A stretch of 64,000 nucleotides of DNA. Source: Diphasiastrum complanatum. Lineage: Eukaryota > Streptophyta > Lycopodiopsida > Lycopodiales > Lycopodiaceae. Every line of letters begins with the position of its first letter. Position 1 is the first letter of the stretch. The position numbers were made by a program, and so were the translations under genes. Shown piece after piece: positions 12,271-24,699 of the stretch. The DNA lies in NCBI GenBank assembly GCA_029204225.1, contig CM055097.1, forward strand, positions 27,063,039-27,127,038, read 5' to 3'. The notes beneath the pieces were generated by a model. That model did no database searches. It was not told the origin of the DNA and was given only the letters and a program-made list of their open reading frames with translations.

Positions 12271-14466
12271 ATGGCTTCAATCAGTAGCATGCAGAACAAG
12301 ATCTGCACTATACTTAATTCTTCAGGATCCAACTTTCTAGCCTGGAAAGTTAAGACATCTTTGATACTCAAGGGTGAAGGACTCTTTTCCTGGGTGGATG
12401 GCACAGAAGAAATGCCTACGACAACAAGCAAGGAGCTACATGAATGGAGGGAGAAAGCTGACAAGGCAGTAGCCTTGCTATTATCTTCCATTGAAGATAG
12501 CCTTACACTTGACTTGGCTACACTCTCCAAAGCTAAGGAGATGTGGGATACGCTGCTCACAAGATTTCAGATGAAATCAAGAAGTCAGATTATGATGCTG
12601 GAAGATCAACTGACGAATCTGCAATGGGATGGAAAAGACCTCACCTCTTTTGTGAGAAAGATGAAGGATATGTTTCTATCACTGCACAACTCAGGAGCAG
12701 AGAATGCAGTATCAACTGAGTAGCAGCTCACATATCTATTGAGAGCCTTACCCAGATTTTTCCAGACGACACAAACCCTGCTCGCGAAAGATCCTACCAC
12801 GAACCTCGAAAAGATGATTGTCGAGATTTGAGAGGAAGTCGAGGCCAGAGAGCATCTTGATCACAAAGATGGTTTTGACCAGGCACTCTACAGCAACAAA
12901 GAAAAATCAAAGAAACAGTTCAAGCCTAAGAGGGAGTCGAATCAGAGGTAGGACCGTGACCAGCAAGTAGAGGGGACCAGCAAAAGCAACTAGAAGACCA
13001 AAGGAAGGTCGAAATGACAAGATCCCGACAAGAAGACCTGCACGAGATGCAGAAGAGACGGGCATACAGTAGATACCTGCTGGCTCAACCCCAAGATTGA
13101 GTGTATTCATTGCCATAAGAAGGGTCATGCAGCCCTGGATTGCCGCCAGAACCCAAGAAACCTTTCAGCACAGAACAGACAGGAGAACAATAATAGTTCT
13201 TCCTATGTCGAAGAGCCCGAGAGCTCGAAGATGGGCGAAGAAAGAACGAACAAAAATTGTTCGACCGCCTACATCTGTGAAGATGTGTGTGCAGCATCAA
13301 CATCTGACACACACGAGGTGATCCTGGATTCGGGAGCCACCTCGCACTTCGTGACATCAAGACGAATCATGTCAGATTTCAGAAGTGCAGATCCCTCAAA
13401 ATTCATAGTTCTTGGAGATGGATCCAGACATCAAGTGAACGGTATTGGTTCACTCTGGCTCAACACCAACGACAGAGACAGACGACTCGAAGACGTTCTA
13501 TTCGTGCCAACTCTGTAGCAAGACTTGCTCTCTATAGCAAGAATAGCAGATGCAGGGATGCGTGTGACATTTTCTAACAAAGCATGCAACATGATTGATG
13601 CCAGTACCATCACACCCATTGCTCAAGGCAGAAGAAAAGGGAACCTATATCATCTGAAGGTATGCCTACTTGCAGATCAGGTGCATCAGACTCATGACGA
13701 CTCGCCATACACTCTATGGAACAGAAGACTCTGCCACATGAACTCAATGGCACTCTACCAAGCAAGTCATCATAGATCAATAACAGGGGCCAACATCTCG
13801 AATGCAACCAATTCGGCCACCTGTGATGCATGTTTGAAAGGCAAGATGTCACGTACACCATTCGTCAAAGACTCCTACAGAATGACAAAGATTCTGGAGC
13901 TGGTGCACTCTGACATCTGCGGTCCATTCAACATGATCTCAATAGGAGGTTCAAAATATTATATCACCTTCATTGATGATTATAGCAAGTTTTTCAGAGT
14001 TTATTTTATTTAGAATAAATCTGAAGCACTCAATAAATTCACTAAATATGTGAATTGGGCTAAGAGATGCACAGGCAACAAGGTGAAGCAAATCAGAACA
14101 AATCGAGGTGGCGAATATATCTCGAATCACTTCCTTGACTTCTGCAATGATCGTGGCATCATTCACAGAAGAACCTCAGCCTACACACCGCAGCACAATG
14201 GTGTTGCTGAATGAAAGAACAAGACCCTCATGGAAGTAGCCAGATGCATGATGGCCTATTCGAAGGCTCCAAGGGCTCTGATTGAGAAGAAGATGATGCA
14301 GACCACCTTCATCGGAACAAAGGATATGGTTGCTGACATCTTCACAAAGGCTCTACACAAAGGACTCTTTGAGAGGCAAAGGAGCAGTCTCGGGATCATA
14401 AGGCTACCATGCTTTGAGAGGGAGCCGAAAAAAAACAAAGTGTTTCTGAACACAAAGCCTTGCTAG
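12271..14466 (+). pseudogene. Ty1/copia polyprotein with deleted reverse transcriptase
   Basis: Gag begins at the methionine at 12271 (MASISSMQNKICTILN, then FLAWKVKTSLILKGEGLFSW). It runs into two in-frame CCHC knuckles at about 13040-13140 (CTRCRRDGHTVDTC and CIHCHKKGHAALDC). The protease follows (VILDSGATSHFV, catalytic D-S-G intact), then the pre-integrase HxxxC region and the integrase (HSDICGPF, FIDDYSKF, RGGEYIS, YTPQHNGVAE). At about 14270 the integrase is joined directly to the last part of RNase H (GTKDMVADIFTKALHKGLF). The whole reverse transcriptase and most of RNase H are therefore missing, roughly half of the normal pol. Several in-frame stops lie in gag and pol (for example 12721, 13516 and about 14011), many of the TAG/TGA kind expected from decay of methylated cytosine. 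It is not functional. Confidence 0.85.
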
Positions 14467-14479
14467 CTTACACCCCCTC

Positions 14480-14650
14480 GACACGGAACACGACGAGTTT
14501 CACGAACACGAAAGTCAACGAAGATGATGATGAACATCTTCACGAACTCGAACATCTGAAGACACGAAACACGATGAGTTTCGTGAACACGAAAGTCAAC
14601 GAAGACGAAGACCAACGGTTCACGAACATGAACGAGATTCTCTTGCGGTC
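14480..14650 (+). repeat. Two-unit tandem repeat after copia-2
   Basis: A unit of about 81 bp occurs twice, marked by ACGA(G)TTTC.(C/T)GAACACGAAAG and GTCAACGAAGA. The pair lies just past the end of the RNase H tail, so it is probably in the 3' leader of the element. Confidence 0.6.
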
Positions 14651-16064
14651 CTATACGAGAGAAAGACGAACGAGGTAAACAAAACCAACGGTGGAAACAA
14701 AACCTATTCTGTCCTCACGCTCCAAGGAGTACCACCAGAGATCACAAAAGTACCAGAAGTACAGAGATCTGACCCGATGGCATGACGTTAGCAGATACTC
14801 CCTAGGTCGTGGCTAAACTGCCACTCTTGTAATTCTTTGGTTAGTTGTAGATGGTTAATCACTCTAATCTTAGATTTGCATAGAGAGACTGTACTTACTG
14901 AATAATACTTGACATATATCAATAGGATACACAGTGTGTAACCAAGTAAGAAAAGAAAAACAAGAAGTAGTCTGATGCTAGTAAGCAGAAGAATAACACA
15001 GACAGAAGTTCCGTCTGCGTGCGAGAAGACAATTCTGTCTAGGATCAGAAGATCCCATTGTCCGCTAGTAAAGCGAGATTACTACTCGTGAGAGAACCAT
15101 GATTCTTTCACGCCAACGCACTAAGTGGATTCGCATGCAGTGCCCTGAAGAAATCAGATAAAATCAATATAGATTATTTTTTGGTTGTGTCCAATCTTGA
15201 ATGTCGAATGCTTATGCTGTTTATTTTAATATGTCTAAGTTTTCTTGTTCCCCTTGAATTTCGCACCTTAGTTGAAATGAAGTCGAATGCTATATTAATT
15301 TTATGAACGTAGATCAGTAGTACCTGACTACCCTCTAGAGGATTGTAGGAGTGTTTCAGCTGGTAGTATTCAGCAAACGCATCTGAACTCCATCCGAATC
15401 TCGAAGGACAGTCGCGAATGTTTCGTGAATTTTTCTTCATCACGATTCTCATCAATTTGAGCTTCTTCAAGTTTCTTATTCTTCTACAACAGATCTGACT
15501 GGGTGCTTTCAGCTCTTCATCCCTCTGAGTAAGGTCAGCACATATGGTATTGTACTTGCTTCCCAGCTTTCTTGAAATCTTTTCCAGATCGACAAAGTGT
15601 TGGATGGATGGGTTCAACATCATCATCTTGCTCTTGTTGAGTGTTAGGATTTTCCTGATTTTCGTATGTCACTTCTGTCTGGTTATCACCCTACATTGGC
15701 TCTTGCTCAACAACAACTTCAGTATCAGCTTCTGCCTCTGGTTCTTGAACTCTATCATTGCTGGAGACTGGCCTGTACTGCGATGAGGGAGATGACATTC
15801 TCACCGAACTTGCATTCTTCTGTGTTAAAGATGAGGACGCAAGTGCAGTAGAAGTTGCCTTTGATGTCTGCATCAGAGAATCGCCCTCAATAGATGGAGC
15901 TAATTCTGGCAGCACTGGCGCAATCCTGATATCTTCCTGTACAGATAAAATTCCAGCGTGCATACATAATATTCCAAATTGTAAACCTAGTATGGAAGAT
16001 TGTTTATCTTTGACTAATTTACAGAATTGCTTAAAAGCAATCTACGTGAAAGCAATATTGCTAC
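14651..16064. other. Probable retroelement noncoding interval
   Basis: No recognisable gene. A minus-strand frame at 15691-15963 is rich in Ser, Glu and Val (for example PEAEADTEVVVEQEPM), and it continues past a stop toward 15600 as NPNTQQEQDDDVEPIH. This acidic stretch may be a real but decayed coding piece downstream (in minus orientation) of the gypsy integrase at 16065. I cannot assign it. Confidence 0.35.
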
Positions 16065-16322
16065 TTATAGGGATGGAACATGAAATTTCACAGACATGAC
16101 TACTTCCTGGCCATATACTAACTGGAAAGGAGTTAAGTCTGTAGCCATTTTCGGGATAGTACCATATGCCCATAGAGCAACATGGAGTTTTAATTCCCAA
16201 TCGTAACGGTTGGACTCGACGGTCTTGGTTAGAACACCACATAAGATTTTGTTGGTGGATCCCGACTCTGGCCATTGCATCGTGGATAATACGGGGAACT
16301 TTTGCGATGTACAACAAGGAAT
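16065..16322 (-). pseudogene. Ty3/gypsy integrase fragment
   Basis: On the minus strand, KFLVVHRKSSPYYPRCNGQ is followed, after a frame change, by NRYDWELKLHVALWAYGTIP and KMATDLTPFQLVYGQEVVM. This is the second half of the gypsy integrase core and the start of its C-terminal domain (the usual wording is 'YHPQ.NGQ...W...L..A.WAYRTT...T..TPF.LVYG.EA..P'). The catalytic Asp part upstream is missing because the next segment (16337 onward) is unrelated and on the other strand. Confidence 0.75.
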
Positions 16323-16336
16323 TTCGAAAGTAGATT

Positions 16337-16819
16337 TGCTATGACGGAGTTAAGAAAGATGATGATGTTGGAGATAATGACGGTGCTTATGGATCCATGC
16401 CAATGCATAATGACACTAACCTGCCCATGTATGAGGGAAATCCTGACAGTTTGTATGAGTTGCTGTCCACTGGGGACAATTTTGTGGTCAAAGTAGCAGA
16501 GAGAGGAGATGATTTCTACCTTCTTAAATGCACCAAGACGATGTACCAGGCAGCGATAGCACCGAAGGATGCATGACACAACAAAATTGTTAGAGGAGGG
16601 AGAGTAGTTAAAGGCCTATACTATGGCCAAGTTGAAGGCACGATCAATACATACAACCTTCTGGATCAGACACAGCCGATAATGAACTATTCAGACCTGG
16701 TGAGAGCAATTTGGTTTCCCATGGAGCCTATCCCTGGATATCATAACATGTTTTGATTATCCACCGATGTGTATGTAAACATATACAACAACATGTCGTA
16801 TGAAGATGACAACGATTAA
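16337..16819 (+). pseudogene. Unrecognised coding remnant
   Basis: A plus-strand frame of about 160 codons is interrupted only by TGA at about 16574 and 16756. It begins with an acidic Gly/Asp stretch (CYDGVKKDDDVGDNDGAYGS), then NLPMYEGNPDSLYELL, VAERGDDFYLLKCTKTMYQA, and after the stop IVRGGRVVKGLYYGQVEG, NLLDQTQPIMNYSDLVRAIW and FPMEPIP. The even amino-acid mix and the reading frame that survives across stops argue for a once-translated protein. The aromatic-rich pattern FYLLKCTK...GGRVVKGLYYGQV suggests a small beta-sheet domain that I cannot name. It lies head to tail with a gypsy integrase and next to a GTACC-rich segment. Confidence 0.5.
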
Positions 16820-16852
16820 GAGGACTTTCTCAATGCCTTATATTGATTCATT

Positions 16853-17140
16853 TGGTACTTTCATAGTACCCGTTTTGAGACTGATGAGTACCAATTTGGT
16901 ACTTTGGATCACTGATCTATCAGTAATCTGATTTTTTTTTTATAAGTTCAGGCTACATTTTTTGGTACTATCGGAGTCTCAATCATAGTGCTTTTGGTAT
17001 TGACTAAAAACGTCTTTTCCATTTGAAAAACAGTACTACTTGTTTAAAACTCCAAAGTACCTGTTCTTAAATTACAGATTTTCTATTTGGTACTTGACTA
17101 CCAATCTGGTACTATCGAAGTACCAATTTTGGTACATTTG
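16853..17140. repeat. Left cluster of GGTAC/GTACC motifs
   Basis: TTTGGTACT, AGTACCAA and close variants recur about ten times in under 300 bp, often as back-to-back palindromic pairs such as AGTACCAATTTTGGTAC. The core GTAC is itself palindromic. A second cluster lies on the far side of the phosphatase fragment. Confidence 0.7.
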
Positions 17141-17584
17141 TAATTGTATGAAATTGCACTTAAGTCTCAAAAACAGGTACTTCCCGTGGATCTTTAACAT
17201 TGTATCCATCTTTAACACCTTTAATACCCCTTCACTCTTAAGCAAAAACTAAAAACCATCTAAAGAGCACAAACTATAACTTTAATAAACTCCACCCATA
17301 CCATCATTCATAGATCATGCTGGAATATGCATGTGAACACATGCTAGTAATGTGAACACACGCTAGTAATGTTGCAAGGAGCACAAACCCTGAAATCAAC
17401 TTCTCCTAGCATATCTGTGACTCAAAAATCATGTTGGAATCCGGTTGTGAACATTTATAAAGCACCAACATAGGATCTACAGGTTGAAGAATGCCTTGGC
17501 CTTTCAACCTTCATCCCAATAAATCAGGAAGCTGCAAATGAAATTCAAAGCCGTTCAAGAATGAAATGGCCATTCAAATCTTTT

Positions 17585-17799
17585 TTATATATCATATACG
17601 TCCTCGTAGTTGTTTTTTAACGACTTTTAGCATTTATTGTCTACAAGTATGGTGTTGGATGCATCGAACTCTGGCCATAATTTCCATACCTCCCATAGGT
17701 TCTTCAAATATACTGGCACCCCCAGTTTATCGTTGCTGACGTAAGGAATCTCCTTGAAGTCTTCACGCCAGATCTCACAGTTATTTTGGGCAAAAATAT
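17585..17799 (-). pseudogene. NIF/FCP1-type phosphatase fragment
   Basis: After a good acceptor (ttctacag) on the minus strand, an exon reads FAQNNCEIWREDFKEIPYVS, NDKLGVPVYLKNLWEVWKLW and PEFDASNTILVDNKC, then a stop, then KSLKNNYEDVYD. This is the end of the HAD-type NIF/CTD-phosphatase fold, where plant members read 'K.L..LW......SNT.L.DDSPYK...NP'. The acidic pair normally written DD is D-N here and a stop follows, so it is not active. The N-terminal DxDxT catalytic exons are absent. It sits alone between two arrays of GTACC motifs, which looks like gene-fragment capture. Confidence 0.55.
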
Positions 17800-17867
17800 C
17801 TGTAGAAACAAAAGGTAAATATCAGACATTACCAAAAACTACCCTCACGGTTTTGATGGAGCATATT

Positions 17868-18040
17868 AACAGTACCAAATATTGGTACATAGTACCAAAA
17901 CAGAGGCAATAGGTACCATACATTAAGAATTGATATCCAAAATAATTCGAAAAAGTTTCAGCTTGGGTCTAAAATACTACCAAAATATACCAAAATTTAG
18001 GCAATTGGTATTAAAGCACAAAATAACTAGTACCACAAAA
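17868..18040. repeat. Right cluster of GTACC motifs
   Basis: AGTACCAAATATTGGTACATAG and related units recur about eight times. With the left cluster they bracket the phosphatase fragment. Confidence 0.65.
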
Positions 18041-18897
18041 GTATTGATAATTTATTTTGCGGGTATTGCTGAATACATTGTTGTGAGTTAATTGAGCTCA
18101 TATGCTTTACTAATCTCGAGATGACAATGTGATCACAAGTGTTAATATGTTAAATGTTGAGCTACCTTTGAAAATTCATTGTTGCATTTCTTCACGTTTC
18201 ATAATTTTATTTATTTATCACGAGCACTTGGATGGCACACAAAAGCGATCGTAAAATTTTTCAACATTCCTATGGATTTTCAATGGGCACAATAATGTTT
18301 CATGGATCTCAAAACATTAGGCAATTTATTTTGTAGAAATTTTTAGGGACCCCCCATTCTAAGTTACATGTATTCCTGTTTCTTTATCATTCATTAAACC
18401 TTCATAACTTTTTTTATTTGATCTCGGAATTCAGTAATGTAAAAATGAAAAGTGTTCAATTCGTTGAGCTAAATAACGTGAACAACATTTTTTTTTTTGT
18501 CATCATTACTTATTTATTTTATTATTATTTTTAAGTACCCCCATTTCTAAGTTTGTTCAATTGTAGTTTTTCTTGTTAATTTCAAACCTTCTTTGTTTGA
18601 CCTCGGATTTTGATGTTGTACAAAGCAAACTTGTCCTCTATGTGGTGATTTTTAAGCTGAGTACCTTTATTATTTCCAAAAACAAAGAAAAATAACTTCC
18701 AACCAAATCCCTAAAATTTGCACCTTCCATTATTTTAACATATTCATTCTACGAGGACTCAAAAATTTGGGAAGGTCGGAAAAAGCAATTCATTAGTCCA
18801 TTGAATTCTAGTGTAAATAAACTTCAACTTAGTGTACTCATAAACTATAGATTCCATAAAAACTCTGAATTCTTATCTTCTTTCGATTAATTACAAA
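18041..18897. other. AT-rich noncoding interval
   Basis: No gene recognised. Strongly AT-rich with homopolymer runs. The last 50 bp could be the leader of the ORF at 18898. Confidence 0.5.
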
Positions 18898-19284
18898 ATG
18901 GATTCGGATTCTGATTATGAGCTGGGATTTGATAGTCAATCTGAATGTGATGACCAATCGTATTGTGACTATGGAGATCAGTATGAGGAGCACAATGATA
19001 GCTATTCAAATCAATATGAGCAACACGATTCATTTGGAGACGTTTGGGATGTGATGAAAGCCAATCTGATCAATATAAAGATCATGAGCTGTACCAGTCA
19101 AATCAATCCAACATTGGTGGTGGTTTTTATAGTAGTGATAGTGATGATGAGCCAGATTCATGACAATCAAAACATCATTGCAACTTACAAGGTGAGCACA
19201 CACTACATTACACGAATTCTATTTGGCAACTTGAACAATCATCACCTCTTGTGCAACGTTTTGAAAAATAATATCAATAACTGA
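18898..19284 (+). pseudogene. Acidic Tyr/Ser/Gln-rich ORF, frameshifted
   Basis: The frame starts MDSDSDYELGFDSQSECDDQ and stays rich in Asp, Ser, Tyr, Gln and Glu to about residue 50 (NSYSNQYEQHDSFGD type wording). There the same composition moves to the next frame, with QSDQYKDHELYQSNQSNIGG followed by FYSSDSDDEPDS and a stop near 19160. The composition therefore continues across a frameshift near 19048, which supports a once-coding, disordered acidic protein. The rest of the 128-residue frame is unlike its start and is probably noise. I do not recognise the family. It lies between the phosphatase segment and the GC-rich fold-back. Confidence 0.4.
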
Positions 19285-19689
19285 TCTCTCGGAGATCAAC
19301 ATTTTAGTTATTGTGCCACTTCCTACATCCACTTTGGTTCGTCAATGGTATATCCTTAATACGCAAATTCGGGTATTTGAATTTGGCCCACCCACAAAGT
19401 AGGCTCTTATCCATGGCACTACAAATCCTTGGATTTAGAAGAAAGTTTCAGGCAATGGCCCAGATGGGAATCCTTGGATTCTATAGGAAGTTCCAATATA
19501 GATATTAAAATGACAATGTCAAGAATATCTCATCAAAAACAATATCCAAGAATCCAGATTCGCAGCCTGTTAGTGGGCCATGAAGTACGCGAGCTTACTT
19601 ATCATTTTTTACCGTAATGCCTTGTGCTCAAGTGTCCTTTGTATTTTGGGACCACCTCCAGGAGCATAATGTCCATCCAATATTCTCTC

Positions 19690-19790
19690 CTAGGAATCTG
19701 CCGTTCTCTCTCCTCTCTCCGGTGGAGTGCACGTTCTCTCCGGTGGAATGCACGTTCTCTCTCCTCTCTCCGGTGGAATGTGCATGTGCT
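19690..19790. repeat. TCTCCGGTGGA(A/G)TG repeats
   Basis: Three copies of CTCTCCGGTGGA(A/G)TG are separated by CACGTTCT and CTCTCCTC runs. This is a short degenerate tandem array at the border of a GC-rich segment. Confidence 0.7.
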
Positions 19791-19901
19791 ATGTGGCAGC
19801 CCGTCATTGGTTGTCCACATCCACATTCCACCACAAACGTAAAAAAATTTGTGAAAAAAAATACGACAAAAAACCGAAAAAAAAAAATTGGTACACGCGT
19901 A

Positions 19902-19928
19902 TGGCCGTACCGCCGTACTGTACGGCCA
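19902..19928. repeat. Perfect 9-bp inverted repeat
   Basis: TGGCCGTAC and GTACGGCCA flank a 9-base loop. It lies inside an A-rich stretch. Confidence 0.7.
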
Positions 19929-19980
19929 AAAAACGAAAAAAGAAAAACAAAAAAAAACAAACCTTTGCACAATGGCATTA

Positions 19981-20102
19981 CGTAGGGGAAGGCCCGAAAC
20001 TCTCGGGCCTTCCTTGCTAGTCGGGGCCTGCCCTCGGGCTCCCGCCCTCGGGCAAGGGCCCTTCCTACAAGAAAGGCCCTCAGGCAAAGGGCCTTCCCCC
20101 AC
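19981..20102. repeat. GC-rich fold-back element
   Basis: The ends are inverted copies (GGGGAAGGCCC and GGGCCTTCCCC). Inside are smaller palindromes around GGCCCGA/TCGGGCC and repeated CCCTCGGGC. At about 120 bp it is far more GC-rich than its surroundings. It resembles a MITE or a subterminal hairpin of a larger DNA transposon. Confidence 0.55.
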
Positions 20103-21097
20103 GTGATTCATTAGTAGAGGTGGGCATTAGACGATGTGGAGTCTGGATCGAAGATTCAAGGAGGGATCAGATTCTAGAGTATCAGGATGAATGAATTAGT
20201 CACGGGGCGGGTCGAATGATGATGTACATGAGCGAAGTATGGCCGCCTCGCCTCCTATCCACCGTCATCATTACCACGGTGCCATGCACATGATGCCTCC
20301 CCATAGCGTGGCCCGTGTGTGTGGGACTGGAGAGAGAAGAAGACTCGAGAGAGAGAGAGATCTGAGATAGAGAACATCGGGATAATTTTCTGAGTCTGAG
20401 TGAGCTGCTACTGCTCAGTGCTGATGCTGGCAGCTCAAGATATATACATATATTAAATAGTATGATGATGAGAGGGACCTGGAATCCGTGAAGACTTGTC
20501 ATATTTTTCCGGTCGGGCACGTGAGGATCAGATTCTTCAACGATATTAGTCAGGACGCAGGAGTACTAGGTGTGACTCCTTAGTGGGTACTCTTATTCCA
20601 CCAAGTACATCTCTAAAAAAAATATTATATCTTCCTTCATTTATGCACAGTACATAGTACAAAGTCTTCTTCAGATCATTACTCGGGAAACCTCCCTCAA
20701 GTTTCCTTTAATATCTTACTATCTTTTAGTGCACCGCCTGGGGAAAAAATAAATTTTAACCTAACACAAAACCTATTAAATTTTTTTTTAGGATTCATAA
20801 TCCAAAAGCCTATCATTTTATATGGAGAACGGCTTAAAAAAAAAATCTTTCAAAGAAGTCTTTGATAAAAGTTTGGCTCATTGTTCGGTAAAGTCATCAA
20901 GTATAAGAATGGAATCAACATCTTTTTTTAAAAATCAACTGTGTAAAAAAATTATAGAAAAATAACTTTTAAAACATCGACAACATTTTTTAAATGCAAG
21001 AAAAATTTTGTTTAATGCTTTCAAATGCAAGAAATTTATGTGTAATAAAGTAAGGTAAAATAGTGAAAACACTGAAATAAACTCATTGAAAGTCATT
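20103..21097. other. Noncoding interval
   Basis: No gene recognised. 20200-20520 is moderately GC-rich with a short GA run near 20345. After 20600 the sequence is AT-rich and probably belongs to the 3' part of the family that starts at 21098. Confidence 0.4.
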
Positions 21098-22298
21098 TCA
21101 AATGTGTATTAAAGAAAACACACATACACGTACCAATCTCTCATTGACTAAAAAACAAAAGTGTTCAAGAACATTATATTGCAGCAAAGTAACCTTTGAT
21201 CGAATGTGATTTAGTGTCCAATCTTCCTCCACCTCAATTGTTGTGATAATAGAATCATTTTGCTTCACTTGGATTTTTGTTTGATCTTGATGATTCAATG
21301 TAAAATCTTGATCCAATGCTTTCCATTCACTGCCAACTTTGGACCATCTTCTATAATAAAATGTTAAAGAAAGTATTTTTTTTTCTATATGATATTTAAA
21401 TTTCATTGACGATCTATTATTTATGCACTCGATATTGCTATCACTCTTTTTATCCCATTGATCATCTAGGCCTGATAACATATCGTTTGTTAAATCACTA
21501 CAAATAAACGCTGTCGTTGTTTTACGAATATTACATTTACAAAAAAATCTACAAATATTGCAAAAGACAGAAACCAATGCAATCTATTGTTTTTTGAGCT
21601 TGGGCTACATTTCATACAGTTTTGAATGTCAATAAACAACCTTGATCGGAAGCCCTTTGCTATGGTAGAATTCGAAGGGATCCATTCTTCGCTTGAGAAA
21701 GAGGGTAATGATATATCGCCATTAATCTTCCACCTAAACCATTAATGGATGGTGTGTAAAATGAATACAAGAATCCAAGAGTGGTCTCATGGAGCATTTT
21801 TTGTAGTGCAGAAGACCAATATCAAAATGAATAACGTCCATGATGTCGGCAAGGGATTGTATAGGTTGCCATTCGATTATGCTTGATGGATACAAATATG
21901 CAAAAACCAATTAAAAAAAAACACATCTAAATGATTGATGTAAAGCTCAAAGTCAAAAATTCTCCAAAACTTACAATTGCATTTGAGTCTGTCATTTGAA
22001 CTTATGCCTTCCACTCTAATTTCCTTATGCATGTACACATGTTGAACCAAGATCTCTGAAATGGATCAACCACCAAGTGAAACTTTGAAGTCTAAAATTC
22101 TACCTTTCCAAAAGCTCCTATAATCCATATTTGATATTCTCTTTTTACCAAAAACACCTCCTGGTGAGGGATGCATGAAAACCCACTGAGATTTTCTATA
22201 AATACGTGGTATCCAAGAGCCATCAAAGTCTTTTTCATTACAAACAGAAACTGAGGCAATATTGCTTCGTGGTCTACAGCTTCCGGAAGCCATTGCAA
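21098..22298 (-). pseudogene. Unrecognised gene family, copy A
   Basis: Several minus-strand coding blocks match a second locus at 36.1-37.7 kb. A block at about 21900-21740 reads YPSSIIEWQPIQSLADIMDV. One at about 21720-21590 reads SFSSEEWIPSNSTIAKGFRS then RLFIDIQNCMK. The longest, within 21577-21098, has ICSDLTNDMLSGLDDQWD, FYYRRWSKVGSEWKALDQDF and TTIEVEEDWTLNHIRSK. The introns also align: both loci show (T)GCAATTGTAAGT-like donors before the YPS block. An upstream frame near 22298-22066 (MQWLPEAVDHEA.. or, in another frame, MASGSCRPRSN..) may be the first exon. Frame changes between blocks point to decay. Function unknown; no catalytic motif recognised. Confidence 0.5.
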
Positions 22299-22814
22299 AG
22301 CTAAAAGAAGATGAACAATAGAGTTTGAAACTAAATTTTGATGAGCAATTAGTATGGAAATAGAAAACCAAATTTGTAATAAATGCTGGCGGTCTTTCGT
22401 AAACCATATATGTTACTCTAACTATGATTGGATCAAAATAGACTTACTTTAACCACAAGTGTTAAGTCTCGGGCACTCAAGAAACTCACGGGCAAGAATT
22501 ACGATCCAATCACAAGTCCGACGAGAGTTCTGAGTTATAAAAAAAATATGACCAGAAAGCTCCAAATAAATTTCGACTGGCAAACAACATTATGGTCTTT
22601 CACAGGTCTAAATATATAGCTGGGCCAAGTGTACGTTGAACAGTCAAAAATAAAAACAGCGTCTTGACAAAAGGCCCTTTTGGTGCTCGAAACTCCTGCA
22701 AATTGCACTACACCCTACTCCACCACATTCAACTTGTTTGCCTCTAACCTTAACATCCTCTCTATGTTATGTATTAAGATGGGATGCCCTGATATGATGG
22801 CCTTAGCAAGAATT
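22299..22814. other. Noncoding interval
   Basis: Leader region of copy A on the minus strand, followed by sequence that may be decayed gypsy RNase H on the plus strand. Nothing can be assigned firmly. Confidence 0.35.
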
Positions 22815-23060
22815 TGCATTCCTTTCACATCGATATCTATTATAGAATCAATAGTTCTAATGCTATTGTTGATGACTTGTCTCACCTTCCAACTCTCATC
22901 TATAATCTTTTCATTACTAGTCTAGTCCAATTTGATCAGTTACCTATTGCCTATCATACATGTCCTAACTTTCATGATGCTTATGCTTTCCTTCTTCAAG
23001 TCATCATCAGGTTTATTTTAATGTCAACCACCTTCCATTATGGGTCCCTTTGAATTTTCA
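22815..23060 (+). pseudogene. Ty3/gypsy RNase H to integrase linker remnant
   Basis: The frame HSFHIDIYYRINSSNAIVDD, LSHLPTLIYN, then FDQLPIAYHTCPNFHDAYAF resembles the end of gypsy RNase H and the linker, where intact elements read 'F.I.YK.G..N.VADALSR.....' followed by 'D..F...'. Ala-to-Val and Arg-to-His changes within the 'ADALSR' motif show decay. No other pol part is clear nearby. Confidence 0.5.
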
Positions 23061-24313
<1,253 letters not shown>

Positions 24314-24699
24314 TCACATAGTTCCTCTTGACAAAGCAAGACCAAATGCTTTGAAGCCTTAATTCATAAACCAACAAGGTACAGTAAAGCTGAAAAGTAA
24401 AATAGAGTACAGTAAAACACAATATAGCATAACCACTCTCAAAACGTCCAGCTGATACCTGCCACCATCCCACAACACAAAACCGCACAAGTTAGTATAG
24501 TGGAAAAGACATGTGTCATAGCTGAGCGTTAGTTGTTATCCATGTCCAAAAGAAGTTATACTACTTATCAGCATAAATAGCATTTTAAATCATAGTCCAG
24601 TCTTCCCAAACGCAAAGACAATTTTTTAGCAATTGGTCAAGTTCCTTCAGTACCGTATTTTCATCGTATATGTTGCTTATCGCTGAAAGAAATGGTGTC

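Noticed and set aside
19602-20111. 169-residue minus frame and its counterparts on the plus strand
   Set aside because: Their composition follows the CTCTCCGGTGG array, A-rich runs and GC-rich fold-back. No domain.
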